Below, in pieces: positions 7,662 to 15,606 of a stretch of DNA of 49,079 nt; the stretch's first letter is position 1, and each line of letters starts with the position of its first letter. Both the position numbers and the translations under genes were made by a program. The notes beneath the pieces are model-generated. The model worked only from the letters and a program-made list of their open reading frames with translations, searched no databases and was not told where the DNA came from. Source of the stretch: Oscillospiraceae bacterium. GTDB taxonomy: Bacteria; Bacillota; Clostridia; Oscillospirales; Oscillospiraceae. Location of the stretch: assembly GCA_017409205.1 (NCBI GenBank), contig JAFQTF010000025.1, positions 1 through 49,079 on the forward strand, in the 5' to 3' direction.

Positions 7662-9014
7662 TCAGCACTCCCTCACCAGCGTAACCACGCTCTCCACATG
7701 GGAGCATCTGGGGAAGAGGTCTGCGGCCATGGCGTTTTTCAGGCTGTAGCCACGCGCCTTCAGGAGAGCCACGTCTCTTGCCAGGGTAGCCGGATCACAG
7801 GAGACATAGACGATCCGCCGGGGACTCATACGGTGCAGGGCCTCGATGGTATCGGCATTCAGGCCCTTTCTGGGCGGATCCACCACCACCACATCAGGGT
7901 GTACGCCGTTCTTTTCCAGTTCCAGGGCGGCCTGACCTGCATCACCGCAGAAAAATTCTGCGTTTTCAATGCCATTGCGTCTGGCATTGTCCCTGGCATC
8001 CGCAACCGCCTGGGGAATAACTTCAACACCGATGACCTTTCCGGCAGCACCTGCCATGGCAAGAGTGATGGTGCCCACGCCGCAATACAGGTCGAGAACC
8101 AGGTCTTCCTTTGTAATCTCTGCCTGCGAAATGGCTGCCTGATACAGCCGTTGGGCCTGATGGTGGTTCACCTGATAGAAGGACCGGGGACTTAACCGGA
8201 AGGTAAGACCGCAGAGGGTATCCTCGATATAGCCGGGGCCATGGAGGGTGATAAATTTATCTCCCAGAACAGCATTGCCTTTTTTGGTGTTGACAGACAG
8301 CACCAGGGTGGTAAATCCGGGGATCCGCTCCAGCCGCTTCAGCAGTTCCTCCACCCTGGGCAGCTTGTCGCCGTTGCATACCAGGCACACCAGCACCTGA
8401 CCGGAAACAACACCCCGGCGAACATAGATGTGCCGCAAAAGGCCCTTGTGGGCAACTTCGTCATATACTGTCACGCGGTATTGGTTTACATAATCCATCA
8501 CCGCATCCTTGACGGCATCTGTCTCTTCCGGCAGGATCAGGCATCGTTTGTTTTCCACCACATCATGGGTGCCTGCCCGGAAGAAGCCGGCATAGGCCCG
8601 GCCCTTTTTCTGGGACACGGGGTACTGCGCCTTGTTCCGGTAGCCATGGCAGGTAGGGGCCGACAAAATGGGTATTTCCGTGAGGGCTTCACCCCCCAGA
8701 CGGTTCAGGCAGTTTCTCACCCGCTCCGCCTTCAGCCGGGTCTCCTCGGCATAGTCCATGTGCCAGAAATCACAGCCGCCGCAGAGCTTTGCCACAGGAC
8801 ACTCCCGGTTGCAGCGGTGGGGAGACCGTTCCAGGATCTCCACGATTTTGCCGGCAGCCCAGGTTTTCTGGGCCTTTTCAATACGGACCGTGACACGTTC
8901 CCCGGCGATGGCATTGGGAATGAACACGGCGCAGCCCTCGATATGGGCAACACCCTGTCCCTCGGAGGTGTAGTCCGTGATGACGGTTTCATAGATCTGA
9001 TTTTTGATCAGCAT
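7662..9014 (-). CDS. rlmD: 23S rRNA (uracil-C5)-methyltransferase, RlmD/RumA family
   Basis: The 450-residue protein has an N-terminal TRAM domain (residues 1-62), four iron-sulfur cysteines at 68, 72, 78 and 81 in CNREC...LCGGC, then a SAM-dependent methyltransferase domain with LDLYCGVGTITLAMA, DPPRKG and VSCDPATLARD carrying the catalytic Cys. It adds a methyl group to C5 of a uracil in 23S rRNA. Clostridial paralogues of this family differ in target position, so the exact base is not certain. It overlaps the upstream GNAT gene by 7 nt. Confidence 0.88.
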   Translation of the reverse strand: MLIKNQIYETVITDYTSEGQGVAHIEGCAVFIPNAIAGERVTVRIEKAQKTWAAGKIVEILERSPHRCNRECPVAKLCGGCDFWHMDYAEETRLKAERVRNCLNRLGGEALTEIPILSAPTCHGYRNKAQYPVSQKKGRAYAGFFRAGTHDVVENKRCLILPEETDAVKDAVMDYVNQYRVTVYDEVAHKGLLRHIYVRRGVVSGQVLVCLVCNGDKLPRVEELLKRLERIPGFTTLVLSVNTKKGNAVLGDKFITLHGPGYIEDTLCGLTFRLSPRSFYQVNHHQAQRLYQAAISQAEITKEDLVLDLYCGVGTITLAMAGAAGKVIGVEVIPQAVADARDNARRNGIENAEFFCGDAGQAALELEKNGVHPDVVVVDPPRKGLNADTIEALHRMSPRRIVYVSCDPATLARDVALLKARGYSLKNAMAADLFPRCSHVESVVTLVREC

Positions 9015-9490
9015 TCGGTATCCTCCAAAGATGCTTCCATATAGATCTTCCGGGGTCTCATGCCCCGGCTTTCATAGAATTTCATGGCATTGTCATTGCC
9101 GCACCAGACGTTTAAGGTGACGCTGCGGCAGCCGATGGATCTGGCGTAGTCGCACACACAGGCATAGAGTTTTGAGGCAATACCCTGACCCCGGCAGTCT
9201 TCGTCCACACACAAATCATCAATGTAGAGGCTCTTCACATCCCGCAGGACTGTATTGTCCTTCACTTCCTCGATCATGCAGAAGCAATAGCCCAGCAGCT
9301 TTCCATTCTCGACAGCCGCGAAAATGGGCCGGGTACCATCCTGCAGGATCTCCTCCAGCTCTGCCTCATTGTATTTCTGGGCCCCGGACCGGAACAGATC
9401 GGGACGGATCTGGTGGTGGACTTCCCCCACCTGCTTTAATAATTCGATCATACCGGGGATCTCGCTTTTGGTTGCCAGCCGGATTTCCAT
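9008..9490 (-). CDS. GNAT family N-acetyltransferase
   Basis: The 160-residue protein shows the GNAT fold: N-terminal substrate region (1-75), the acetyl-CoA loop DEDCRGQGIASKL (R/Q-x-x-G-x-G/A type) and a C-terminal NVWCGNDNAMKFYESRGM typical of motif B. It transfers acetyl groups to an unknown amine. It leads the rlmD string and overlaps rlmD by 7 nt. The ATG at 9490 has AGGAGCC upstream. Confidence 0.85.
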   Translation of the reverse strand: MEIRLATKSEIPGMIELLKQVGEVHHQIRPDLFRSGAQKYNEAELEEILQDGTRPIFAAVENGKLLGYCFCMIEEVKDNTVLRDVKSLYIDDLCVDEDCRGQGIASKLYACVCDYARSIGCRSVTLNVWCGNDNAMKFYESRGMRPRKIYMEASLEDTEC

Positions 9491-9512
9491 AACAATCAGG
9501 CTCCTTTCTGTG

Positions 9513-9607
9513 ATAAATGATTGTTTCGCTTTCTATGAGATAACGTACTTTTCTTTCCGAATCAAAAAAGGACATGTAACCGTCGTGTTAGATATACAAT
9601 CATTTAT
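9513..9607. repeat. Short TIR element (95 bp)
   Basis: ATAAATGATTGT (9513-9524) and ACAATCATTTAT (9596-9607) are perfect 12-bp inverted repeats with the same core as the 410-bp elements. The interior keeps a trace of the GTACTTTTCTT segment. It reads as an internally deleted member of the family, placed between the GNAT gene and the radical SAM gene. Confidence 0.75.
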
Positions 9608-9708
9608 TTTCATAATTATTTATCATAGCACAATTTTTGCATCCCGTAAACCCGGGGTTGAGAAAAGTCAAAAAAACTGTTATCCTATACCCAAAGGATG
9701 TGACGCTC

Positions 9709-10566
9709 ATGAATTATGTAAACTGCAAGCTTTGTCCCCGGCAATGCGGTGTTGACCGTGCAGCCGGCCAGACCGGCTTCTGCGGATGTCCCGGCACTGC
9801 TCTGGTGGCGAAAGCCATGCTCCACAAATGGGAGGAACCGGCGCTGGCCGGAAACGGCGGCAGCGGCGCTGTCTTCTTCGGCGGCTGTACGCTGCGGTGC
9901 AAGTACTGCCAGAATACCGCCATCAGCGGCCATGCCGCCGGAAAAGCCATGACCCACCCGGAACTGCGGACACTGTTTGAAGCGCTCATCGCAAAGGGTG
10001 CAGAAAATATCGACCTTGTGACCCCCACCCATTTTCTGCCGGACATTCTGCCTGCTCTGGAACCGAAGCTCCCTGTTCCGGTGGTCTACAACTGCGGTGG
10101 CTACGAGCGGGTGGAAACGCTGCAAAAGCTGGAAGGAAAGATCGATATTTACCTGCCGGATCTGAAATATGCCGATGCCCGGCTGGCCTCCGCCCTGTCC
10201 GGCGCCGGGGACTATTTCCCCGTCGCCACCGCCGCCATCCGGGAGATGGTACGTCAGACCGGCCCGGTGCAGTGGGATGGGGATAAAATCGTAAAGGGTG
10301 TCATCATCCGCCACCTGATCCTGCCGGGCTTTGTGGGCAATTCCCTGAAGGTTCTGGACTGGATCGGCGAAACCTTTGCCCCCGGCGAGGTGCTGGTGAG
10401 CCTCATGCGGCAGTATACCCCCATGGGCGGTCTGCCCGCTCCTCTGGACCGCCGGGTGACGGACGAGGAATACAACGCGGTCCTGAGCTGGATGTACCTG
10501 AATGATCTGGAGGGCTTTACCCAGGAAGCAGACTCCGCGGACAAGGGATTTATCCCGGATTTTTAA
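9709..10566 (+). CDS. Radical SAM protein, pyruvate formate-lyase activase-like (COG1313 type)
   Basis: The 285-residue protein has an N-terminal Cys cluster (CKLCPRQCG...GFCGC, residues 5-25) and the radical SAM motif CTLRCKYC (~63-70) in GGCTLRCKYCQN. The C-terminal part carries a VKGVIIRHLILPG strand and SLMRQYTPMG, both characteristic of the PflA-like COG1313 group. Its substrate protein is not known. The start at 9709 has AAAGGA 8 nt upstream; an upstream in-frame start has no ribosome binding site. It stands alone between a short repeat and the folate-transporter leader. Confidence 0.85.
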   Translation: MNYVNCKLCPRQCGVDRAAGQTGFCGCPGTALVAKAMLHKWEEPALAGNGGSGAVFFGGCTLRCKYCQNTAISGHAAGKAMTHPELRTLFEALIAKGAENIDLVTPTHFLPDILPALEPKLPVPVVYNCGGYERVETLQKLEGKIDIYLPDLKYADARLASALSGAGDYFPVATAAIREMVRQTGPVQWDGDKIVKGVIIRHLILPGFVGNSLKVLDWIGETFAPGEVLVSLMRQYTPMGGLPAPLDRRVTDEEYNAVLSWMYLNDLEGFTQEADSADKGFIPDF

Positions 10567-10575
10567 TGCTTTCTC

Positions 10576-10604
10576 TTTACAACGCCCCGGTTTTCGTGTA
10601 TAGT
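10576..10604 (+). promoter_or_regulatory. Promoter of the folate riboswitch/transporter transcript
   Basis: TTTACA (10576-10581) and TATAGT (10599-10604) with a 17-nt spacer. Transcription would begin about 10611, at the first base of the riboswitch-like leader. Confidence 0.75.
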
Positions 10605-10608
10605 AAGG

Positions 10609-10716
10609 GCAGTACAGAGTAGGAGATCCCGCGTGAAGTGCCGCCAGAATGGGGAGTTGTAGGGCGGACGAAGGATCGCAAGATCCGCGATGGGATGTCC
10701 GCACCCGCTGCGCTCA
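10609..10716 (+). promoter_or_regulatory. Tetrahydrofolate (THF) riboswitch
   Basis: The leader contains GAGTAGG, GCGTGAAGTG, a GCCGCC...GGCGG helix around AATGGGG, then ACGAA, a GGATC-GCAA-GATCC hairpin, GGGATGT and CCGC near the 3' end. These occur in the order expected for the THF aptamer of Clostridia. The gene downstream is a folate-family ECF transporter component, the usual partner of this riboswitch, and a terminator hairpin follows before the start codon. Assigned from motif order and context, without a covariance search. Confidence 0.82.
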
Positions 10717-10764
10717 CAGGATTTTCCAACCCACGGAGAAACCATACGCATGGAATACTCATAC

Positions 10765-10800
10765 TCCCCCAGCGGTCGCTGCCGCCGGGGGATGTTTTTT
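10765..10800 (+). terminator. Riboswitch-controlled terminator before folT
   Basis: TCCCCC pairs with GGGGGA around an inner GCGG/CCGC stem and is followed by TTTTTT, 58 nt ahead of the start codon. Its position between aptamer and gene indicates control by premature termination when folate is plentiful. Confidence 0.85.
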
Positions 10801-10857
10801 CCTGCGTTTCCTGGGGTCAGTGGATTTGTCTGTCCGAATATTCAGGAGGGATGATCC

Positions 10858-11934
10858 ATGTCCAAAGTCAACAAAACAACCAACCTTTACAAAACCCCGT
10901 TTTCCCGGGCCTACTGGCAGGATGCCTGTGCGGAGCTGAAGGACACCAAAATGCTGGTGTTCGCTGCCTTCATGGTGGCCCTGCGGGTGGCTATGAAACT
11001 CATCGCCATTCCCCTGGCCCCCAATCTGAAGATCAACACCGCATTCCTTGCCAACGCTCTGGGCGCCATGGTCTTCGGACCGGTGGTGGCCGCCGCCTCC
11101 GCTCTGGTATCCGATGTACTGGGCGTGCTGATCAGCGGCGATATCTACTTCCCGCCCTTCGCCCTGACCGAGATCGCAGGCAGTATGATCTTTGCCCTGT
11201 TCCTTTACCGGGCAAGGCTTACCCCCACCCGGGTAATATTAAGCCGGTTCTGCATCTGCCTGTTCGTCAACGTGTTTTTGCAGACCCCCATTATGATGCT
11301 GTACTACAAAGTCATGATGGGCGGCGCCAGCTATGTGCTCACCATTCCCCAGATCATCAAGAACCTGTTCATGTTCCCCATTGAATCTGTGGTGCTGACG
11401 CTCTTCCTTGTTGCCATTCAGCCGCTTACCTACCGGATGAAGCTGACCTATGATCCGGGCCGCAAAGCGGCGCAGCCGGCCTGCGAACCGGAATCCAGAG
11501 GTCTGTTCTCCTCCCGGCAGATCGCCCTGCTGGTGCTTCTCTTTGTCTTCGGCTGCGGCTGTGTCACCGGATATCTCTTCTACCACTATGACACCACCTC
11601 TCTCACCACCGGCTACACCACCGAGGAACGGGCGGAAAAGAATCAGCAGATGGACCATATCATCGAGCAGACAGAGGATACCGGGATCGATACCCACCAG
11701 TCTGTTTCCATCATCGAATCCGCCTACAGGCCCTTCCTGAGCCGGGAGACCACCTACAATGTGGCTTACTATGCCGTGGAGGGAGAAGTAACCGATGACC
11801 TGTGGGAACTGAAAAAAACACCGGCCTCCAAGCATAAGGCTCTGACCCGTGTGGGCGAAGCCGTGATCGTGATGAATGACCGGGCAGCAGAGATCCTAAG
11901 CATCACATATACCCCGCTGAACTGCGACCACTAA
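10858..11934 (+). CDS. folT: Folate-family ECF transporter S component with extra C-terminal domain
   Basis: Residues 1-205 are a typical FolT S component: five to six membrane segments with MVALRVAMKLIAIPL, LANALGAMVFGPVVAAASALVSD and the FPPFALTEIAGSMIFALF segment. It binds folate and pairs with a shared ECF energy module, which is not in this window. The protein is 358 residues, far longer than the ~170-210 of usual S components. Residues ~206-358 hold one more membrane segment (QIALLVLLFVFGCGCVTGYL) and an external domain of unknown role. AGGAGGG precedes the ATG. Expression is under the THF riboswitch. Confidence 0.85.
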   Translation: MSKVNKTTNLYKTPFSRAYWQDACAELKDTKMLVFAAFMVALRVAMKLIAIPLAPNLKINTAFLANALGAMVFGPVVAAASALVSDVLGVLISGDIYFPPFALTEIAGSMIFALFLYRARLTPTRVILSRFCICLFVNVFLQTPIMMLYYKVMMGGASYVLTIPQIIKNLFMFPIESVVLTLFLVAIQPLTYRMKLTYDPGRKAAQPACEPESRGLFSSRQIALLVLLFVFGCGCVTGYLFYHYDTTSLTTGYTTEERAEKNQQMDHIIEQTEDTGIDTHQSVSIIESAYRPFLSRETTYNVAYYAVEGEVTDDLWELKKTPASKHKALTRVGEAVIVMNDRAAEILSITYTPLNCDH

Positions 11935-11943
11935 ACAAAATGA

Positions 11944-11973
11944 CCCCGGCAGGTGATCCTGCCGGGGTTTTTC
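11944..11973 (+). terminator. Terminator after folT
   Basis: CCCCGGCAGG-TGAT-CCTGCCGGGG followed by TTTTT, 9 nt after the folT stop. Confidence 0.9.
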
Positions 11974-11980
11974 TGTTTCT

Positions 11981-13726
11981 TTACTTCAGGCTGTACTTGG
12001 CGGCGTAGTCCTTGTACTGCTGGGCGAAGTTCTCGTTCTCCACACGGGCAGAACGGAGGGCTTCGTGCATATTCATGTTGTTATGGGCCATATCCACGAC
12101 ACAGCCGGCGATATTGGAGCAGTGGTCGCCGATACGTTCCAGGGCAGTCAGCAGATCGGACCAGACGAAACCGGTCTCGATGGAGCAGGTGCCCTGCTGC
12201 AGCCGCAGGATGTGGTGGATGCGGAGCTTCTCCTTCAGGTCGTCAATGACCTGTTCCAGAGGCTCCACCCGGAATGCCATTTCCAGATCGTTGTTCCGGA
12301 AGGCGGTGAAGGACAGGCTGATGATCTCGTCAACGGCCTTGATGAGGATCCGCAGCTCATGCCATGCGGCACTGGAGAAGGCGAATCCCTTTTCCTGCAG
12401 TTCTTCAGCAGATTCCAGAATATTCAGGGAGTGGTCGCCGATGCGCTCGAAGTCGTTCAGCGCTTTCAGCAGAACAGCTGCCTCGGCGCTGTCCTGTGCG
12501 CTGATCTTCAGACCGCTGAGCTTCACCAGATAGCTGCCCAGCATATCCTCGTAGTGGTCGGTGCGATCCTCACCATCCCGGACAGCCTGAGCCAGCTCCG
12601 GAGTCAGCTCACCAAAGGCAGAGGCGCTGTCCCGGAATACCTTCCGGGCGCAGTCGGCCATTTCGCCGGTGAGGACACGGCAGCGTTCCAGCGCCACGGG
12701 AGGCGTGGTCAGCAGACGCTCGTCCAGCTCGGAAACAGCCTCGGGCTGCTTGGCGTCGGGTACCAGCCGGCATACCAGCTTTTCCAGCAGATTGCCGGAG
12801 GGCAGCAGCAGTGCGGTGCAGAGAATATTGAACACGGTGTGGCAGATGGAGATGCCCAGATGGGTAGCACCCTCTCCCAGGATAGCAGGAGAGAACAGGG
12901 CACTGACTGCCAGGAACAGAATCAGGCCAATCAGAGTACCAATGATATTGAACATCAGGTGAACATAGGCAGCCCGCTTTGCGTTCTTGGTAGCGCCCAC
13001 AGAGGACAGCATGGCGGTAACGCAGGTACCGATATTCTGACCCATGATGATGGGGATAGCCGCGGCATAGCTGACGGCGCCGGTGGCAGACAGAGCCTGC
13101 AGAATACCAACAGAGGCAGAGGAAGACTGAATGACAGCAGTCAGCACAGCGCCGGCAATAACGCCCAGCACAGGATTGGTGAACAGCAGGAACAGGTCGG
13201 TGAACCAGGCCTCATCCCGCAGACCCTTCACCGCGCCGGACATGGTATCCATGCCGAACATCAGCACGGCAAAGCCCAGCAGGATCATGCCGATATCCTT
13301 CTTCTTGCTGTCCTTGATGAACATGTAATACACAATGCCGATCAGAGCCAGGATGGGGGTAAAGGAAGTGGGCTTTAAGAGCTGGATGAAAATGCTGTCA
13401 CCTTCGATGCCGCTCAAGGAAAGCACCCAGGCGGTGACGGTAGTACCCACGTTTGCACCCATAATGACATTGATGGCCTGTCCCAGGGTCAGCAGACTGG
13501 AGTTGACGAAGCCGACCACCATGACCGTGGTGGCAGAGGAGGACTGGATGACGGCAGTCACCGCCATACCGGTGAGGAAGCCCATCATACGGTTGGTGGT
13601 GAGTTTGCCCAGCAGTGTACGCAGGGAATTGCCGGCAGCCCGTTCCAGAGATTCGCCCATTACGTTCATACCGAACAGGAACAGGGAAAGACCGCCAATC
13701 ATGGTTAGAATATCAAATATATCCAT
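11981..13726 (-). CDS. Na/Pi cotransporter family protein with PhoU-like domain
   Basis: The 581-residue protein has an N-terminal membrane half (1-~310) with two repeated QSSSATTVMVVGFVN / QSSSASVGILQAL segments, the hallmark of sodium-dependent phosphate symporters (NptA/YjbB type). The C-terminal ~220 residues are helical and PhoU-like, with the repeated LNDFERIGDHSLNI and LTALERIGDHCSNIA metal-binding motifs. It imports or exports phosphate with Na+. It is a single gene. The 5' end overlaps the read-through tail of the ribbon-helix-helix ORF by 14 nt. Confidence 0.92.
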   Translation of the reverse strand: MDIFDILTMIGGLSLFLFGMNVMGESLERAAGNSLRTLLGKLTTNRMMGFLTGMAVTAVIQSSSATTVMVVGFVNSSLLTLGQAINVIMGANVGTTVTAWVLSLSGIEGDSIFIQLLKPTSFTPILALIGIVYYMFIKDSKKKDIGMILLGFAVLMFGMDTMSGAVKGLRDEAWFTDLFLLFTNPVLGVIAGAVLTAVIQSSSASVGILQALSATGAVSYAAAIPIIMGQNIGTCVTAMLSSVGATKNAKRAAYVHLMFNIIGTLIGLILFLAVSALFSPAILGEGATHLGISICHTVFNILCTALLLPSGNLLEKLVCRLVPDAKQPEAVSELDERLLTTPPVALERCRVLTGEMADCARKVFRDSASAFGELTPELAQAVRDGEDRTDHYEDMLGSYLVKLSGLKISAQDSAEAAVLLKALNDFERIGDHSLNILESAEELQEKGFAFSSAAWHELRILIKAVDEIISLSFTAFRNNDLEMAFRVEPLEQVIDDLKEKLRIHHILRLQQGTCSIETGFVWSDLLTALERIGDHCSNIAGCVVDMAHNNMNMHEALRSARVENENFAQQYKDYAAKYSLK

Positions 13727-14081
13727 AACATTCTGCCTTTCTATGGTTTTGGATAAAATCTATTTTACCAAATCTGAAACCAAATGTGAATACCCAGAAT
13801 GTAAAAATCTGCGTAAAAATCTTTTCACCTGCTGCCGGAAAACAAAATACAAAAAAGCAGCGGCGCTGCCGCTGCTTTTCCTTATTTTTGCCGGCTTTCA
13901 CATTGATATCAGGATTGATCATACCTTCAATTTTCCCATTGACCTGTTCAAAGGCACGGATATTCTCCCGGATTGGTACAAGCACATGGCTGTTGGCGCT
14001 GCGGCCTTCGTAGTTGGCCACATAGCTGAGCTTGTCCAGCATTTCCTCTTCAATTCGGATCGGGAAACGCTTTACAGCCAT
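13713..14081 (-). CDS. Ribbon-helix-helix (Arc-type) protein with read-through tail
   Basis: Residues 1-~53 (MAVKRFPIRIEEEMLDKL then YVANYEGRSANSHVLVPIR and FEQVNGKIEG) match small Arc-type DNA-binding proteins: a basic strand followed by two helices. Such proteins normally end soon after FE..HGKI. Here the frame runs on for ~65 residues, through a perfect terminator hairpin (13850-13880) and into the Na/Pi gene start. A one-base shift before the hairpin would give a TAA at 13882-13884, so an indel near the end is likely and the tail is probably not natural. The start at 14081 lacks a strong ribosome binding site. Confidence 0.6.
   Translation of the reverse strand: MAVKRFPIRIEEEMLDKLSYVANYEGRSANSHVLVPIRENIRAFEQVNGKIEGMINPDINVKAGKNKEKQRQRRCFFVFCFPAAGEKIFTQIFTFWVFTFGFRFGKIDFIQNHRKAECYGYI
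13850..13880 (-). terminator. Terminator of the ribbon-helix-helix gene
   Basis: GCAGCGGC-GCT-GCCGCTGC, followed on the minus strand by TTTTTT and on the plus strand by TTTT, so it can work in both directions. Confidence 0.85.
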
Positions 14082-14210
14082 GCACACAACTCTGCGAATA
14101 TATGTCAAAGCGGCCGGAACCGGAATATTCCGGAGGTTACCTGTCCGCCTGTGAGGAAATGGATCATGCCCTGACAGCCCTGGCATGGAATCGACCCAGA
14201 TAATGCCCAT

Positions 14211-14241
14211 GAAAAAACCCGGCAGAGGAACTCTGCCGGGT
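14211..14241 (-). terminator. Terminator of murA
   Basis: ACCCGGCAGAG pairs with CTCTGCCGGGT around GAA; the minus strand continues into TTTTTTC. It starts 8 bp beyond the murA stop. Confidence 0.9.
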
Positions 14242-14248
14242 CTGCACG

Positions 14249-15514
14249 TTAATCTTCAATTCTGCGAATATCCGCACCCAGAGCAGTGAGCTTGCGGACA
14301 AGGCTCTCGTAGCCCCGCTCCACAAAATGGATGTGCTCCACATGGGTCACACCTTCGGCTGCCAGACCGGCAATCACCAGCGCCGCGCCTGCCCGGAGAT
14401 CGTGGGCACAGACCGTTGCGCCCCGGAGCTTTTCCACACCGGTGACAGTGGCTGTCTTGCCGCTGATCTTGATATTGGCACCCATGCTTTCCAGTTCGGC
14501 ACAGTATCCGAAGAACCGGGTCTCATAGACGCTCTCCGTCAGACGGCTGACGCCGTTGGCCAGAGCCATACAGACGCAGACCTGAGCCTGCATATCTGTG
14601 GGGAAGCCGGGATAGGGACGGGTCTTGACGGTACTGCGACGCAGCTTTCCTGTACGGATGACCCGGATGGAATCATCGTAATTGATGACCCGGGCGCCCA
14701 TTTCCTGCAGCTTGGAGGTGATGCACTCCATGTGCTTGGGAATGACATTCTGCACCAGCACATTGCCGCCGGCGGCGGTAACGGCTGCCATGTATGTACC
14801 AGCCTCGATCTGATCGGGGATGATGGTATAGGTGCCGCCGTGCAGGGCATTGACGCCCCGGATCTTCACGGTATCGGTACCGGCGCCGGTGATCCGTGCG
14901 CCCATGGTATTCAGGAAGTTGGCCAGATCCACGATGTGGGGCTCCTTGGCCGCATTCTCGATGATGGTCTGACCGGGAATCAGGCAGGCTGCCAGCATGA
15001 TGTTGATGGTGGCGCCGACGGACGCCATGTCCAGGCTGATCCGGTTGCCCTGCAGGCCCTCAGGACCGGGCTCCAGTGCTACAAATTCATCGGTGTCATC
15101 CACATCAGCGCCCAGCAGCAGGAAGCCCTTGATATGCTGGTCGATGGGGCGGGAAGCAAAGCTGCAGCCGCCGGGCAGCGCCACCTTGGCCTTGCCAAAC
15201 CGGCCCAGCAGGGCGCCCATCAGATAATAGCTGGCCCGCATCTTGCGCACCAGATCCGGATTGGGTTCGGTGCACTGGACACCGGTGCAGTCGATCTCCA
15301 GGACATTCCGCTCGGGGCAGGTGATCTTGGCACCCATCTCGTAGAGAATGTTTCCCATTGCGTCGATATCGGAAATATAAGGCACATTCTCGATCCGGCA
15401 TTTGCCGCTGACCAGCAGCGTTGCAGGCAGAATGGCCACAGCCGCGTTCTTCGCGCCGCTGATGGTGACGGTGCCATTCAGGGGCTTGCCGCCATTAATA
15501 ACATATCTGGCCAA
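14249..15514 (-). CDS. murA: UDP-N-acetylglucosamine 1-carboxyvinyltransferase
   Basis: The 421-residue enzyme catalyses the first committed step of peptidoglycan synthesis, adding enolpyruvate from PEP to UDP-GlcNAc. SGAKNA (K22/N23) binds substrate, the PEP-binding Cys is C117 in LPGGCSFASRPIDQH, and FPTDMQAQ carries the catalytic Asp. Cysteine at 117 predicts normal fosfomycin sensitivity at this residue. Length is canonical. It lies 92 bp downstream of the rRNA methyltransferase gene and ends at a strong terminator. Confidence 0.95.
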   Translation of the reverse strand: MARYVINGGKPLNGTVTISGAKNAAVAILPATLLVSGKCRIENVPYISDIDAMGNILYEMGAKITCPERNVLEIDCTGVQCTEPNPDLVRKMRASYYLMGALLGRFGKAKVALPGGCSFASRPIDQHIKGFLLLGADVDDTDEFVALEPGPEGLQGNRISLDMASVGATINIMLAACLIPGQTIIENAAKEPHIVDLANFLNTMGARITGAGTDTVKIRGVNALHGGTYTIIPDQIEAGTYMAAVTAAGGNVLVQNVIPKHMECITSKLQEMGARVINYDDSIRVIRTGKLRRSTVKTRPYPGFPTDMQAQVCVCMALANGVSRLTESVYETRFFGYCAELESMGANIKISGKTATVTGVEKLRGATVCAHDLRAGAALVIAGLAAEGVTHVEHIHFVERGYESLVRKLTALGADIRRIED

Positions 15515-15606
15515 GGATATCCTCTCCTTGCGTTGAATTCATTTCAGTGCGTATGCTAAAGTAGTATATCACATTTTCCGGATTATGTAAAGGCTTATTC
15601 GTATTT

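Noticed and set aside
14102-14203. A 33-codon plus-strand frame (MSKRPEPEYSGGYLSACEE...) upstream of murA's terminator
   Set aside because: The composition looks protein-like, but there is no ribosome binding site, and it overlaps the upstream part of the ribbon-helix-helix gene region. Possibly a gene remnant; not supportable.
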